DNA of 53,103 nt from DATFKA01 sp042095835 (GTDB lineage: Bacteria; Bacteroidota; Bacteroidia; Chitinophagales; Saprospiraceae), in assembly GCA_042095835.1 (NCBI GenBank), contig JBELML010000028.1:1-53103 (forward strand). The letters run 5' to 3'. The notes under the pieces were generated by a model, which worked only from the letters and a program-made list of their open reading frames with translations, made no database searches and had not been told where the DNA came from. Shown here piece after piece: positions 25,305 through 34,107 of the stretch. The stretch's first letter is position 1, and each line of letters begins with the position of its first letter. The position numbers were made by a program, and so were the translations under genes.

Positions 25305-25440
25305 GCGGCCTTCTGTCGACGAAATGCAGCTTATTGTATAGGAATAGCACTTTTTCCTACCCTAAATCGGGTAATTTCGATTTTTTTATATGTGTTTTAT
25401 TAGAGAGTCTGCCGGAAAAGGCTATGTTTGTGGTAGGAAT

Positions 25441-25601
25441 AAAAAAAACTCCGCATCTCTGCGGAGCTCCTTGCTAATAACAAATCATAATCTCATGAAA
25501 AAATAAGACGACCTAAAAATCTTTCTGGTTGGTTTAGTTCTTATCGTGAGTCATTCTTAATACACTTCTTAAACGACTCTCCTTTTTCGTTTATTATCCT
25601 T
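25441..25601 (-). ncRNA. Candidate small RNA, about 160 nt
   Basis: On the minus strand the order is: a TATATTTG -7 box (25615-25608), about 160 bases without a credible ORF, and a textbook terminator (CTCCGCA/TGCGGAG stem at 25466-25449 followed by a run of eight or more T). The RNA would contain a GAGUCGUU/AAUGACUC hairpin (25579-25572 with 25555-25548). Being a complete promoter-to-terminator unit in a 679-bp gap without genes supports a regulatory RNA or leader. No known RNA family was recognised. The remaining gap (25163-25268, 25305-25440) shows nothing clear. Confidence 0.42.
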
Positions 25602-25607
25602 GGTTTA

Positions 25608-25656
25608 CAAATATACGTTTTTTCTTTAAAAAAAGTTTTGTTTTAACAAAACTTTT
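25608..25656 (-). promoter_or_regulatory. Promoter box plus perfect 26-bp palindrome for the small RNA
   Basis: On the minus strand TATATTTG (25615-25608) fits the Bacteroidota -7 box. Upstream is a perfect palindrome with 12-bp arms, AAAAGTTTTGTT (25631-25642) and AACAAAACTTTT (25645-25656), centred at 25643.5. This is roughly 43 bp before the predicted start site, a typical place for an activator or repressor. It has no GC core and is unlikely to be a terminator. Confidence 0.42.
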
Positions 25657-25720
25657 AGCATTGCTTTTTTCATTTGTTTGTAAAATGACAAATTGGAGGG
25701 TTTGCTGTGTTCTTCTCCAT

Positions 25721-25753
25721 AAAAAAAGCCCCCACCAAAAGGTGAAGGCTTTA
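25721..25753 (-). terminator. Rho-independent terminator
   Basis: On the minus strand an AAAGCCTTCACC / GGTGGGGGCTTT stem with a 4-nt loop is followed by a run of T. It lies 26 bp beyond the stop of the leftward gene at 25779 and ends its transcript. Confidence 0.8.
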
Positions 25754-25778
25754 TACATCGGTTGTTTTTGGGATTACA

Positions 25779-28709
25779 CTATCGTACCAATAGTTTACCA
25801 TTGGCAAGGCGCTGTCCATTTGTTGTCTCCAATTGGAAATAGTAGAGACCAGTCTGTAGACTCGCTTTGCGCAGGTATTCAAATCGGTTGCCAGTGTACT
25901 GCTGCTGATCAACTAAGCGACCAGTAGCATCGAAGACGCTGAACTTTAATTTGCCAATATTTTGTGTGCCAATTATATCAAATTGTACCCGCTCCGTAAA
26001 TGGATTAGGGTATACTTTCAGTTGGATGTCTGGATAGAAAATCTGGTTGGTATTTGTCACGAGTACTTCTACGAAGTCAGGATATTCTTCGACTGTGCGA
26101 CTGACCAAGTTGGTTGAGAGAGGTGCTTGAGCATCGAAGAAAATCATGGCTCGGTTATCAATCACCGTGCCTGGAGCATTGCCGGCTACCTGCTTGATCT
26201 TGAACTCTACGAATACGACTTCAGCATTATTGCCTGTGTCAACTGGGAGTAATTCAATATCATCGAAGGTGATTTTCAATACTCTATCATTGTAGACCTC
26301 ATAAGTATAAGGATGGCTGCTAGCGCCCATTTGTAAGGTAGCGATATCTAGAAACTCCGAAAGGGTGTCTCTGATCACGATACGGTCTACAGTATCGCTG
26401 CCCAGGTTGCTCATAATAAATTTGTACGTTAAATCGGTTTCTTGGGCTATAATTCCTTGTCTATAGCCTTTGGGATAGCCGCTCAACTCCACTGCTGGTA
26501 CTGAGTCGATAACTTCTTGAACATCTTTAGAACGATTGGGCGCATCGTCATCTTCGGGGAATTGGGTGTAAAAGCCCGTTTGCAGATCAATATTGTCATT
26601 GGCGCAACCTTCGATTGCAATGGTGGCAATCGTTTTGAAAGGGTGATCAGGACTCTGATCGACAATCATTCTGTAAGTAGAATTAGGGTTTCTTCCCTCA
26701 CTAAAACTGACTTTAATGGAAGTGTCCTGTGCAGGCTCTAGGAGGATATTGTCAATAGACAAGATTACATCCTGCTCAATAACTACTGTTTTTTGAGGAG
26801 CAGCCATTTTAGCAATACCCACATTTTTTATACTGAAGATGGCCTCTTGAGCAATGCATTCTACAGAAACTTCTAGATCTGATCTATCCCAATCAGGACC
26901 GACTTCCAGACAATTAATTGCGGGAAATATTTCAGCATCTACCAAAACTGCTTGGTTTCTTGCCAAGCCTGTGCAGGGAGAACTCGCAGTAAAGGTGAAA
27001 CTTCCACACTCGCCTCTAGCTACATCGCCCAATTGGAAGGTCAGCATTTGCTCGGTTTGGTTAGCCTCTAGTGCGGAAGATACATAGGTGAGTTGCTGGT
27101 CGAGTAGTACCTCAACGAAGGCATCTGTAGCAGAAGAGGTGCCCAGGTTGCAATACTCTACGGTGTAGACGATATTGTCGCAAGGTGGAAAATAAGCTGT
27201 AGAAATATCCACTTCTAAATAAGGACATTCTACATTGGCAGTAGCACCCATGTCTACCGTGACGGTATCATAGAATTGCTCAATGGACACATTGTATCCT
27301 TCGAGTTTACATTTTTGCCAGTATCGGTTGGTAGGGATGAAATCTACACTAAAGCGACCGGTATCTACGCCAATGGCATAAATGCCACTATCGTCGGTAG
27401 TGCCATAGAAAGTCTCTGTGCCATTAGAGGCGACCACCACCCAGTTTGTCAGGTTTTCTTCATCGGGGTCTGCATCACATTGCTGATCTGCATCAAAATA
27501 GACTCGACCTCGGATTTCATTGGTAAATGTATTTCCTAGGGCGTCCGTTTTGACGAGCACGATATCGTTTTCGAAGGATAAGCCTGGAGCATTATATCCT
27601 GCTAAAGCAAAGCCACCATCAAGGGTGTTCACCACAGCATTGGCTTCGTCTAGATAATCGGTTCGGCCTAATTTTCGCTCCCAGATGATATCACCACCTG
27701 AGCCAAGTTTGGCGAGGTAAAAATCAGCATTGATACCTACCATCTCTACGGCGATACCTGCTAGGACTAAACTACCATCGGGTAGCTCAGTAATCGCATT
27801 GGCAATTTCTTCGAAATCATTGCTGCCTATGGTTCTACTCCAACGGAGATTGCCTGCTGCATCGAATTTCGCTGCAAAGGCATCGGGTTGGTCATTAATT
27901 TGACCTGCAATCACAATCCCTCCATCTTGGGTGGCTGTAATCGCACGACCCTCCTCTAGGAAGTTGTTGGATAGTCTTCGCTCCCAGATGATGTCGCCGC
28001 TAGCATCTAAGTCATAAACGACGATGTCATTGTCGAAGCCAGCCTCGTTTTTCGAATCACCCACGATGGCTAAACCATCACCTAAAACAGTAATCGCATT
28101 TCCTACATCGGAGCGATCGGTACCAAAGGTCTTTTGCCAGCGAGCATTACCAAGTGCATCAAAGCGAACCACCAAAATATCGCTTTCGATATCTGTACCA
28201 GCATCGTTTTCTCCCACGATGACAAAACCACCATCTGCAAGTGTGGCCACATCATTGGCCGATTCGCTGATATCACCGCCGTAGTTTCTAGACCAAATTT
28301 GGTTGCCCCGAGCATCTACTTTAAGCAGCTGAACATCCCGGTTATTAGCTTGGTCGGTGATTGAGCCCACTATAATAAGGTTATCGTCTGCCAAGCGGGC
28401 AATGGCACGCGGTAACTGTTGACCACCGTTGTCAAAGTATTTGGTCCAAACCAGTGTACCGTCTATATCCAATTTGATGAGGAAAATATCTTGATCTAAG
28501 TCTCCATCTGGAGCGATCCCTGTACCTACTAAAAGAAAGCCACCATCAACATCCTCTAGGAGGGCATAGGCTTCCTCAGGGTTGTCACTACCAAAGCTTT
28601 GCTGCCAGCCTTGGGCATGGACCTGGCTGAAAAAAGGCAATAAGAAAGCCAGGCAATACAATAGGGTATTGCGGATTCGTTTGAAGTACGAGGTCGTTGT
28701 ATTTTTCAT
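25779..28709 (-). CDS. Large T9SS-sorted surface protein with beta-propeller and DUF11-like domains
   Basis: A 976-residue surface protein with a signal peptide (about 1-32). About eight repeats of ~50 residues (about 35-395) have the pattern GGFxLVG...D.D.FLIKLD..G...W.K.FG, a delta-60/propeller-like array. A carboxypeptidase-regulatory/SdrD-B-like domain (RGRVYFDADQQCDADPDE, about 405-475) follows, then two DUF11-like/CARDB-like beta domains (about 480-720) and a DUF7619-like domain ending at ~885 (IDNRAMIFFDAQAPLSTN). A type A T9SS sorting domain (KVYPNPFTERVQ) closes the protein. It probably serves in adhesion, gliding or surface recognition. A terminator follows at 25721-25753. Confidence 0.9.
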   Translation of the reverse strand: MKNTTTSYFKRIRNTLLYCLAFLLPFFSQVHAQGWQQSFGSDNPEEAYALLEDVDGGFLLVGTGIAPDGDLDQDIFLIKLDIDGTLVWTKYFDNGGQQLPRAIARLADDNLIIVGSITDQANNRDVQLLKVDARGNQIWSRNYGGDISESANDVATLADGGFVIVGENDAGTDIESDILVVRFDALGNARWQKTFGTDRSDVGNAITVLGDGLAIVGDSKNEAGFDNDIVVYDLDASGDIIWERRLSNNFLEEGRAITATQDGGIVIAGQINDQPDAFAAKFDAAGNLRWSRTIGSNDFEEIANAITELPDGSLVLAGIAVEMVGINADFYLAKLGSGGDIIWERKLGRTDYLDEANAVVNTLDGGFALAGYNAPGLSFENDIVLVKTDALGNTFTNEIRGRVYFDADQQCDADPDEENLTNWVVVASNGTETFYGTTDDSGIYAIGVDTGRFSVDFIPTNRYWQKCKLEGYNVSIEQFYDTVTVDMGATANVECPYLEVDISTAYFPPCDNIVYTVEYCNLGTSSATDAFVEVLLDQQLTYVSSALEANQTEQMLTFQLGDVARGECGSFTFTASSPCTGLARNQAVLVDAEIFPAINCLEVGPDWDRSDLEVSVECIAQEAIFSIKNVGIAKMAAPQKTVVIEQDVILSIDNILLEPAQDTSIKVSFSEGRNPNSTYRMIVDQSPDHPFKTIATIAIEGCANDNIDLQTGFYTQFPEDDDAPNRSKDVQEVIDSVPAVELSGYPKGYRQGIIAQETDLTYKFIMSNLGSDTVDRIVIRDTLSEFLDIATLQMGASSHPYTYEVYNDRVLKITFDDIELLPVDTGNNAEVVFVEFKIKQVAGNAPGTVIDNRAMIFFDAQAPLSTNLVSRTVEEYPDFVEVLVTNTNQIFYPDIQLKVYPNPFTERVQFDIIGTQNIGKLKFSVFDATGRLVDQQQYTGNRFEYLRKASLQTGLYYFQLETTNGQRLANGKLLVR

Positions 28710-28748
28710 TAGGTGGTATGTTTACTCTTAAACGCTCTTATGATAGTA

Positions 28749-28779
28749 CAAAAGTGTAGTTTGTCGAATGAAAAAACAA
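28749..28779 (-). promoter_or_regulatory. Candidate promoter of the 25779-28709 gene
   Basis: On the minus strand TTG (28779-28777) is followed after 20 bp by CACTTTTG (28756-28749). This is one base from the Bacteroidota -7 box TAnnTTTG, with the normal -33/-7 spacing. The predicted start site is about 30 bp before the ATG at 28709. Confidence 0.4.
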
Positions 28780-28893
28780 GGACAAATATTCTCTTTTGTT
28801 GAAAAAAAATAAGCAGAATATGCTTGAGGTGTGTTATTTTTGCTAGTATATAAATGATTTTTGGGTAATTGTTGTTGAAATTTTTAATTGTAT

Positions 28894-30306
28894 ATGGAAA
28901 ATAGTCAATTAATCGAAATTGTCAGATCTCTAACCAAACAGGAAATTAGGGAACTCAAAAAATGGTTGGCTTCTCCTGCTCATAACCATCGTCGGGACGT
29001 TATTGATCTATTCGAATACTTGATTACGGTCCTTCCCAGAGAGAAGGCCAAGTACTTGGTTAAAGATCATGTTTTTCAGACTATTTATCCAGGTGAAATC
29101 TATGATGATGCTAAGCTTAGGCAGTTAACGCATATATTAAGTAAAGTAATTGAAGCCTATTTACTGTTCTCTTTAGCAATGGAGGATGACATTGGTAGTC
29201 AGATTTATTTAGCAACTAATTTTAGGGTTAGAGGTCTCGATAAATCTTACTCTAAACTAGTTAAGCAGGTTTCTAAATCACTGAAGAACAGTCAGGTTAA
29301 AGACGAAATATATTATCATAATCTATTTCTCCTAAGTGAAGAGAAGTATAATGAGTTAGGGTCAAGACAATCTTTGCAAGCAGATTTTCAGGGGATTGTT
29401 GATAGCTTAGAAATTAGCTTTATTATCCGTAAGCTTAGATTTGCTTGTCATATGTTGAATCATGAAAATAAAATAAAGAAAGAATATAACTATGGCTTGC
29501 TGGAGCCGGTAATGAAGTTTATTGATGATAATGGGCTCACTAGAATTCCTTCTATTAAAATTTATTATTATTTATACTTGGCGACCAGGTTTCCAGAAAA
29601 AGAAGAATATTACTATAAGTTTAAAGAATCGATATTTGAACATGATGGGATTCTTCCTAAATCGGAGATGAGAGATAACTATTTACAAGCAGTGAACTAT
29701 AGTATTACCAGAGCTAATCAATCCGTGAAAGGGTTTAAAAGAGAAGTGTTTTCACTTTATAAACAAGGAATAGAAAATAAGGTACTTTTCAACGATGAGG
29801 GGCAACTAAGTACTTCAACTTTTAGGAATACGGTAAATATGGGTACGGTAGTGAAAGAGTTTGAATGGATATATTCATTTATCCATAACTATCAGAAATA
29901 CTTGATGGAAGATCAGCGTGAAGAAACAGTTCAATTTTCTTTGGGTAAATATTACTTTGAAAAAAGCGATTATGATAAGGCTCAAGATTATCTGATCACG
30001 GTAAACCCTGGAGCAATCAATCTTAATCTAATGATTAGATCTATGTTAATTAGGATTTATTATACCCAAGATGAGTATATCCTATTAGATGCCCTATTAG
30101 AGAGTATGAAAGTATACATTAACAGGAAGAAACAACTTGCGCCTCAATACCGTAAACCATTTCTCAATCTTATCAAATACACCAAAAAGTTAGTTAAAGT
30201 CAACCCTTATGATAAAGCAGCTAAAGCAAAACTGCGCAGCGAAATTGAAGAAGCTCGCCCTTTGATTGCTAAAGATTGGTTCCTAGAGCAAGTAGATTTA
30301 TTGTAG
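28894..30306 (+). CDS. Helical protein of unknown function
   Basis: A 470-residue protein I cannot name. The frame opens at a TTG two codons earlier; the ATG at 28894 gives MENSQLIEIVRSLTKQEIRELKKWLASP, a likely helical N-terminus. The C-terminal third has TPR-like pairs (SLGKYYFEKSDYDKAQDYL near 345-365, IRIYYTQDEYILLDALLESM near 390-410). It has no signal peptide, membrane segment or enzymatic motif, so it is probably a cytoplasmic scaffold. It is more AT-rich than its neighbours. A TATTTTTG -7-like box lies at 28835-28842. The N-terminal pattern looks like that of multi-copy families in Saprospiria, but this is recollection and is untested. Confidence 0.75.
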   Translation: MENSQLIEIVRSLTKQEIRELKKWLASPAHNHRRDVIDLFEYLITVLPREKAKYLVKDHVFQTIYPGEIYDDAKLRQLTHILSKVIEAYLLFSLAMEDDIGSQIYLATNFRVRGLDKSYSKLVKQVSKSLKNSQVKDEIYYHNLFLLSEEKYNELGSRQSLQADFQGIVDSLEISFIIRKLRFACHMLNHENKIKKEYNYGLLEPVMKFIDDNGLTRIPSIKIYYYLYLATRFPEKEEYYYKFKESIFEHDGILPKSEMRDNYLQAVNYSITRANQSVKGFKREVFSLYKQGIENKVLFNDEGQLSTSTFRNTVNMGTVVKEFEWIYSFIHNYQKYLMEDQREETVQFSLGKYYFEKSDYDKAQDYLITVNPGAINLNLMIRSMLIRIYYTQDEYILLDALLESMKVYINRKKQLAPQYRKPFLNLIKYTKKLVKVNPYDKAAKAKLRSEIEEARPLIAKDWFLEQVDLL

Positions 30307-30375
30307 GAAAAGAGCCTTAAAGGGCGTTCTTTTCTATGTTCTCTATGTACCTACTGTGGTTTATCTAAAAAAATA

Positions 30376-30407
30376 TTCGTTAAAAACAATTCCCTACATT
30401 AATTTTG
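30376..30407 (+). promoter_or_regulatory. Bacteroidota-type promoter for the dihydroorotase homologue
   Basis: TTCG (30376-30379, one base from TTTG) lies 20 bp before TAATTTTG (30400-30407), an exact TAnnTTTG match. The ATG is at 30424, giving a short leader of about 10 nt. Confidence 0.45.
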
Positions 30408-30423
30408 TCAAAATCATTGACAC

Positions 30424-31683
30424 ATGCTGCTTTTTGCTCGCCAAGCTAAAATTATAGATCCCAACCGCCCTTATCACGGCAGGCGCCAGGATATTTTAAT
30501 TAAAAATGGGAAAATCGAGGCCATCGGCCCACAAATAGATTCGTCTAATGCTCAGGTTATAGAAAGCGCAGACCTGCATCTTTCTATCGGTTGGTTAGAT
30601 ATTGGACTCCAAGTAGCTGACCCTGGCTTCGAGCATCGCGAGGACATTTCTACGGCAACGCTGGCTGCGGCACGTGGGGGCTACACCGCTATTGCTCCCT
30701 TTCCCAACACCAATCCGGTGATCGATTCTAAAACAGCTTTAAATTATTGGAGGAATCAAAGCAGGTTGCATCTAGTTGATTTATTACCTATTGGTGCGAT
30801 TACTAGTCATTGCAATGGCAAAGACATCACAGAGATGATCGATATGCATCAAGGTGGAGCTTTCGCTTTCTCAGATGGAGACCATCCCATTCAGGATAAT
30901 GGTATGATGATGCGGGCGCTACAATATGTAAGAGCTTTCGACGGCGTAGTGATCAACAGGCCCTATGATCTGGCACTGTCTGGTGGAGGGCATATCCATG
31001 AGGGCTACACCAGCACGGTAATGGGCATGAAGGGCATTGCACCATTGGCAGAGGAGATGATGATTATCCGAGATATTAATTTAGCAGCCTATACCGCCTC
31101 AAAAGTCCATATTCACGGCATCTCGACCGCGGGGGCGGTGGCACTCATTCGCAAAGCAAAGGAAGATGGTATAGCAGTCACCTGCTCGGTACCTGCCTTA
31201 AACTTAGCCTACGAAGATAAAGCTGTTGAAAATTTTGATGCGCAATTCAAAGTTTTGCCGCCCTTGAGAACAGCTGAGGACCGAGCTGCACTAAAAGCAG
31301 GATTAGAAGACGGAACGATTGATATGATTATCAGCAATCACACTCCCTGGGAGGAAGATAAGAAAAAGCTGGAATTTGCTTATGCGGAGTTTGGCGCGAT
31401 CGGATTGGAGACTTGCTATAGTCTGGTCAATACCGAAACAAGGCTTAGTCAGGAAGACATTGTAGAGAAATTAGCCATCCAACCCAGGAAGGTGTTTGGA
31501 CAAGATATTCCCAAGATTCAAGAAGGGCAAAGTGCGGACTTGTGTTTCTTCGATCCAAGCCAAGAATGGAAGGTAGATGCCAAGGCACTAGCTTCTAAAT
31601 CTAAGAATACGCCCTTGGTCGGAAAGGTACTAAAAGGGAAAGTACTTGGTGTGGTGAAGGGGAATCAATCGCTTTTTTGCTGA
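30424..31683 (+). CDS. pyrC: Dihydroorotase homologue lacking metal ligands
   Basis: A 419-residue member of the dihydroorotase/amidohydrolase family. The frame LLFARQAKIIDPNRPYHG...QDILIKNGKI, then DPGFEHREDISTATLAAARGGYTAI and PFPNTNPVIDS, is clearly family-like. However, the active-site signature is eroded. The usual DxHVHxREPG reads DIGLQVADPG, with both His absent (about 58-67). The TPHH site reads SVPALNL. The catalytic SDHAPH reads SNHTPW, with Asp replaced by Asn. The HIHGISTAG segment keeps one conserved His. Such forms are known in Bacteroidota and may be non-catalytic partners of aspartate carbamoyltransferase. The symbol reflects homology rather than proven activity. Confidence 0.82.
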   Translation: MLLFARQAKIIDPNRPYHGRRQDILIKNGKIEAIGPQIDSSNAQVIESADLHLSIGWLDIGLQVADPGFEHREDISTATLAAARGGYTAIAPFPNTNPVIDSKTALNYWRNQSRLHLVDLLPIGAITSHCNGKDITEMIDMHQGGAFAFSDGDHPIQDNGMMMRALQYVRAFDGVVINRPYDLALSGGGHIHEGYTSTVMGMKGIAPLAEEMMIIRDINLAAYTASKVHIHGISTAGAVALIRKAKEDGIAVTCSVPALNLAYEDKAVENFDAQFKVLPPLRTAEDRAALKAGLEDGTIDMIISNHTPWEEDKKKLEFAYAEFGAIGLETCYSLVNTETRLSQEDIVEKLAIQPRKVFGQDIPKIQEGQSADLCFFDPSQEWKVDAKALASKSKNTPLVGKVLKGKVLGVVKGNQSLFC

Positions 31684-31778
31684 TTTCGGTAGAAAAATTC
31701 CCTACTTCTGTGGGAGAATTTAGATATTGAAAGTGTTATAGATTTCTTAAATAATTACTTTTTAATAAACCACACATT

Positions 31779-32354
31779 ATGAGCACATTGGATAATAATT
31801 TAATTGAAAACAACAGTAGTAATGAATCTCCATGGGGTATTGCCATGCGCTACGGTGGAATTACAGCAGCAATTTTAATCGTACTGGGGCTGGTGGGCCA
31901 GCTTACTGGTCTTGCTGATCCAGAACAAGCTGCGAATCCATCTACGATGAGCTATGTACTCAACTTCCTTAATTTTGCTGTTTGGATTGGCGGTGCAGTG
32001 ATGGCTGTGCGGGCCTTTAGAGGTAGTAACGGAGGCTACGCAACATTTGGGGAAGGGTTTAAGACTTCCTTTTTTACCTTCTTGGTAGTCGGTGTGATCA
32101 CTGCGATCTGGACATTTGTGAACTTTTCTTTTATTCAGCCTGATTTTCTATCGGATATGATGGATTTTCAAAGAGAAGCTTTCGAAACACAGGGGATGGA
32201 CGAAGATGCTATCGATATGGCGATGAGCTATACCGCCATGTTTATGAGTCCAGGTGGAATGGCAGCCTATTTATTGGTGATGAGTCTTATTGGTGGAGCT
32301 ATTATTTCTGCCATCATTGGAGCTATCATGAAAAAAGAGGCGCCGGAGTATTAG
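31779..32354 (+). CDS. DUF4199 family membrane protein
   Basis: A 191-residue integral membrane protein with about four segments (about 25-47, 60-82, 97-120, 158-184). It carries the DUF4199 features: a FRGSNGGYATFGEGFKTSFFTFLVVGVI block near 84-110 and the amphipathic MMDFQREAFETQGMDEDAIDMAM section before the last segment. The function of DUF4199 is unknown. A second, divergent DUF4199 gene follows at 32451, and a GtrB-like glycosyltransferase lies beyond. I recall that this DUF4199-glycosyltransferase-dihydroorotase neighbourhood recurs in Bacteroidota, which would suggest an envelope role. Confidence 0.85.
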   Translation: MSTLDNNLIENNSSNESPWGIAMRYGGITAAILIVLGLVGQLTGLADPEQAANPSTMSYVLNFLNFAVWIGGAVMAVRAFRGSNGGYATFGEGFKTSFFTFLVVGVITAIWTFVNFSFIQPDFLSDMMDFQREAFETQGMDEDAIDMAMSYTAMFMSPGGMAAYLLVMSLIGGAIISAIIGAIMKKEAPEY

Positions 32355-32401
32355 AGATGTAGGCATGTAATGATATGGTAATGTAGTGAGGTAATGGAGT
32401 A
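32354..32401. repeat. Short GTGATGTG-like minisatellite remnant
   Basis: Starting at the DUF4199 stop, about 48 bp (for example GATGTAGGCATGTAATGATATGGTAATGTAGTGAGG) resemble the arrays at 16562-16680 and 17746-17868. The match is to a short degenerate motif only. Confidence 0.45.
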
Positions 32402-32450
32402 AAATTGTAATTTTGCTTTATTAACCATTACAACATTCAACATTACGACA

Positions 32451-32933
32451 TTGAATATAAAATACAGCATATTAGCAGGAGTGAGCACAGTAGCTTACTA
32501 CCTGCTTTTTTATTGGGTAGCTAGAGATCATTTTTTTGAACTATGGATTTGGTGGGGAGGATTGCTACCCTTGCTCCTCTTTATGATATATGGAACCTTG
32601 GCTCATAGAAAGCAGCAGTCTAGCCTAAGTTTGCTTGAAGGCATACGAGTGAGCTTTTTCATTTTTGTGATTGGAGCCTTGTTTTTTTATGTTTTCTACT
32701 ATGTATTAGTCCAGTTAGATGATGGGTTATTAGAGTTGCAACGCACAACAGCCCTCAAGAATTTAGAGCAATTCAACCGTGGAGGTCGGGACGATCTGGC
32801 GCAGATTCAGGAGTACTATCAGGAAGGCGAGGTAAAAATCACCATTGCCAGTTTGGTATTCCGTTATGTACAAAGTTTAATCGGAGGATTTATACTATCT
32901 TTGGCCATCGCATTTTCATTTAAGCAAAACTAA
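32451..32933 (+). CDS. DUF4199 family membrane protein, second copy
   Basis: A 160-residue protein with four hydrophobic segments (about 5-23, 28-46, 66-88, 135-157) and a GIRVSFFIFVIGALFFYVFYYV stretch like the TSFFTFLVVG part of its neighbour. The section between segments three and four is shorter and more charged (QRTTALKNLEQFNRGGRDD). No ATG lies before the first segment; the frame opens with TTG at 32451, the probable start. The bases before it (ACATTGAATATA) are the same as those before the TTG start of the monooxygenase at 20894. Confidence 0.8.
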   Translation: MNIKYSILAGVSTVAYYLLFYWVARDHFFELWIWWGGLLPLLLFMIYGTLAHRKQQSSLSLLEGIRVSFFIFVIGALFFYVFYYVLVQLDDGLLELQRTTALKNLEQFNRGGRDDLAQIQEYYQEGEVKITIASLVFRYVQSLIGGFILSLAIAFSFKQN

Positions 32934-32941
32934 AAAAATAA

Positions 32942-33091
32942 CTCTTCGATTTTGATGGCATCTTTTGCACCAATATTGCGCCTGCCTGCCGAATGCTTCG
33001 GCGCAGGCAGGTTAAAAAGCCTCGCTAATGCCCTGCATTATCTACGTTTTTTGCCTTATCTTGGTACAAATGCTGCTCGATCAAAATACGA
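32942..33091. repeat. Inverted-repeat element with GC-rich internal hairpin
   Basis: A 150-bp non-coding block with imperfect inverted ends. The left end reads TCTTCGATTTTGATGGCATCTTTTGCACCAA and the right end, reversed, reads TCTCGTATTTTGATCGAGCAGCATTTGTACCAA; the inner 16 bases match at 13 positions. In its middle is a strong hairpin (32981-33011) with CCTGCCTG...CCGAA and TTCGG...CAGGCAGG arms, far more GC-rich than its surroundings. It looks like a palindromic repeat (REP/MITE-like). No target duplication is clear. Confidence 0.6.
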
Positions 33092-33132
33092 GATTTATCA
33101 TTTAAGTTTTACTAAGAACCAAATAGTGTGAA

Positions 33133-34107
33133 ATGAATATTTCGGTTGTTGTACCCTTGCTCAACGAAGAAGAATCACTACCAGAATTAGAGGCATGGAT
33201 TAGGCGTGTCATGGAGGCCCACGATTTCAGTTATGAGATCCTGATGATCGATGATGGGAGTACTGATCGCTCCTGGGAAGTCATAGAAGAGTTGCACAAA
33301 GTAAATCCTCAGGTGAGAGGGATTAAATTTCGTCGTAACTACGGGAAATCGGCAGCTTTGCATACGGGCTTTCAAGCGACCAAAGGTGATGTTGTGATCA
33401 CAATGGATGCAGATTTGCAAGATAGTCCGGATGAGATTCCGGGCCTTTATCAGATGATCACCGAAGAGGGTTATGATCTGGTATCTGGCTGGAAGAAAAA
33501 GCGCTATGATCCATTCATTAAGAATTTTACTTCTAAATTTTTCAACGGTGTCACGCGCAAGATCTCTAAGATCAAATTGCACGACTTTAACTGTGGCTTG
33601 AAGGCCTATAAAGGTCAGGTTGTCAAGAATATTGAGGTTTATGGAGAGATGCATCGCTATATCCCGTTGATTGCCAAGTGGGCAGGCTTCAAAAATATAG
33701 GGGAGAAGGTTGTACAACATCAGGCGCGCAAGTACGGGACGACCAAGTTTGGTTTAGAGCGCTTTGTGAATGGTTTCCTTGATTTGCTATCGATTACTTT
33801 TGTAGGCAAATACGGCAAGCGACCGATGCACCTGTTTGGGACCTTTGGCTCGATTTTATTTGCGATCGGTTTTGTAGGGACGCTATGGATACTTGTAGAG
33901 AAATTGATACATTTGCTAAATGGAACCAAAGCTCGCCTAGTCGCTGAGAATCCCATATTCTTTATAGCCTTGACCTGCATGATTATCGGATCGCAGCTAT
34001 TTCTAGCAGGTTTTGTAGCGGAGCTGGTGGCACGCAATGCCCCGAATCGGAATCGCTATGAGGTGGAGGAATGGTTGGGAACAGAGAAAATGACTCAAAA
34101 AGTATGA
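33133..34107 (+). CDS. GT2 family glycosyltransferase, GtrB/DPM1-like
   Basis: A 324-residue polyprenyl-phosphate sugar transferase-like enzyme. The N-terminal GT-A domain has VVVPLLNEEESLPEL (about 5-19), the UDP-sugar Asp in LMIDDGSTDRSW (about 40-50) and the DADLQDSP motif (about 98-105). Two C-terminal membrane segments lie near 235-258 and 276-302. GtrB/DPM1-type enzymes load glucose, mannose or similar onto a lipid phosphate carrier on the inner face of the membrane. Its TGA stop overlaps the ATG of wbpB (ATGA, 34104-34107), indicating translational coupling. It is at the normal-GC edge of the polysaccharide island. Confidence 0.92.
   Translation: MNISVVVPLLNEEESLPELEAWIRRVMEAHDFSYEILMIDDGSTDRSWEVIEELHKVNPQVRGIKFRRNYGKSAALHTGFQATKGDVVITMDADLQDSPDEIPGLYQMITEEGYDLVSGWKKKRYDPFIKNFTSKFFNGVTRKISKIKLHDFNCGLKAYKGQVVKNIEVYGEMHRYIPLIAKWAGFKNIGEKVVQHQARKYGTTKFGLERFVNGFLDLLSITFVGKYGKRPMHLFGTFGSILFAIGFVGTLWILVEKLIHLLNGTKARLVAENPIFFIALTCMIIGSQLFLAGFVAELVARNAPNRNRYEVEEWLGTEKMTQKV

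Noticed and set aside
33187..33720. 177-codon minus-strand frame inside the GT2 gene
   Set aside because: The rightward GT2 has all catalytic motifs and an overlapping downstream gene. The antisense frame is a shadow.
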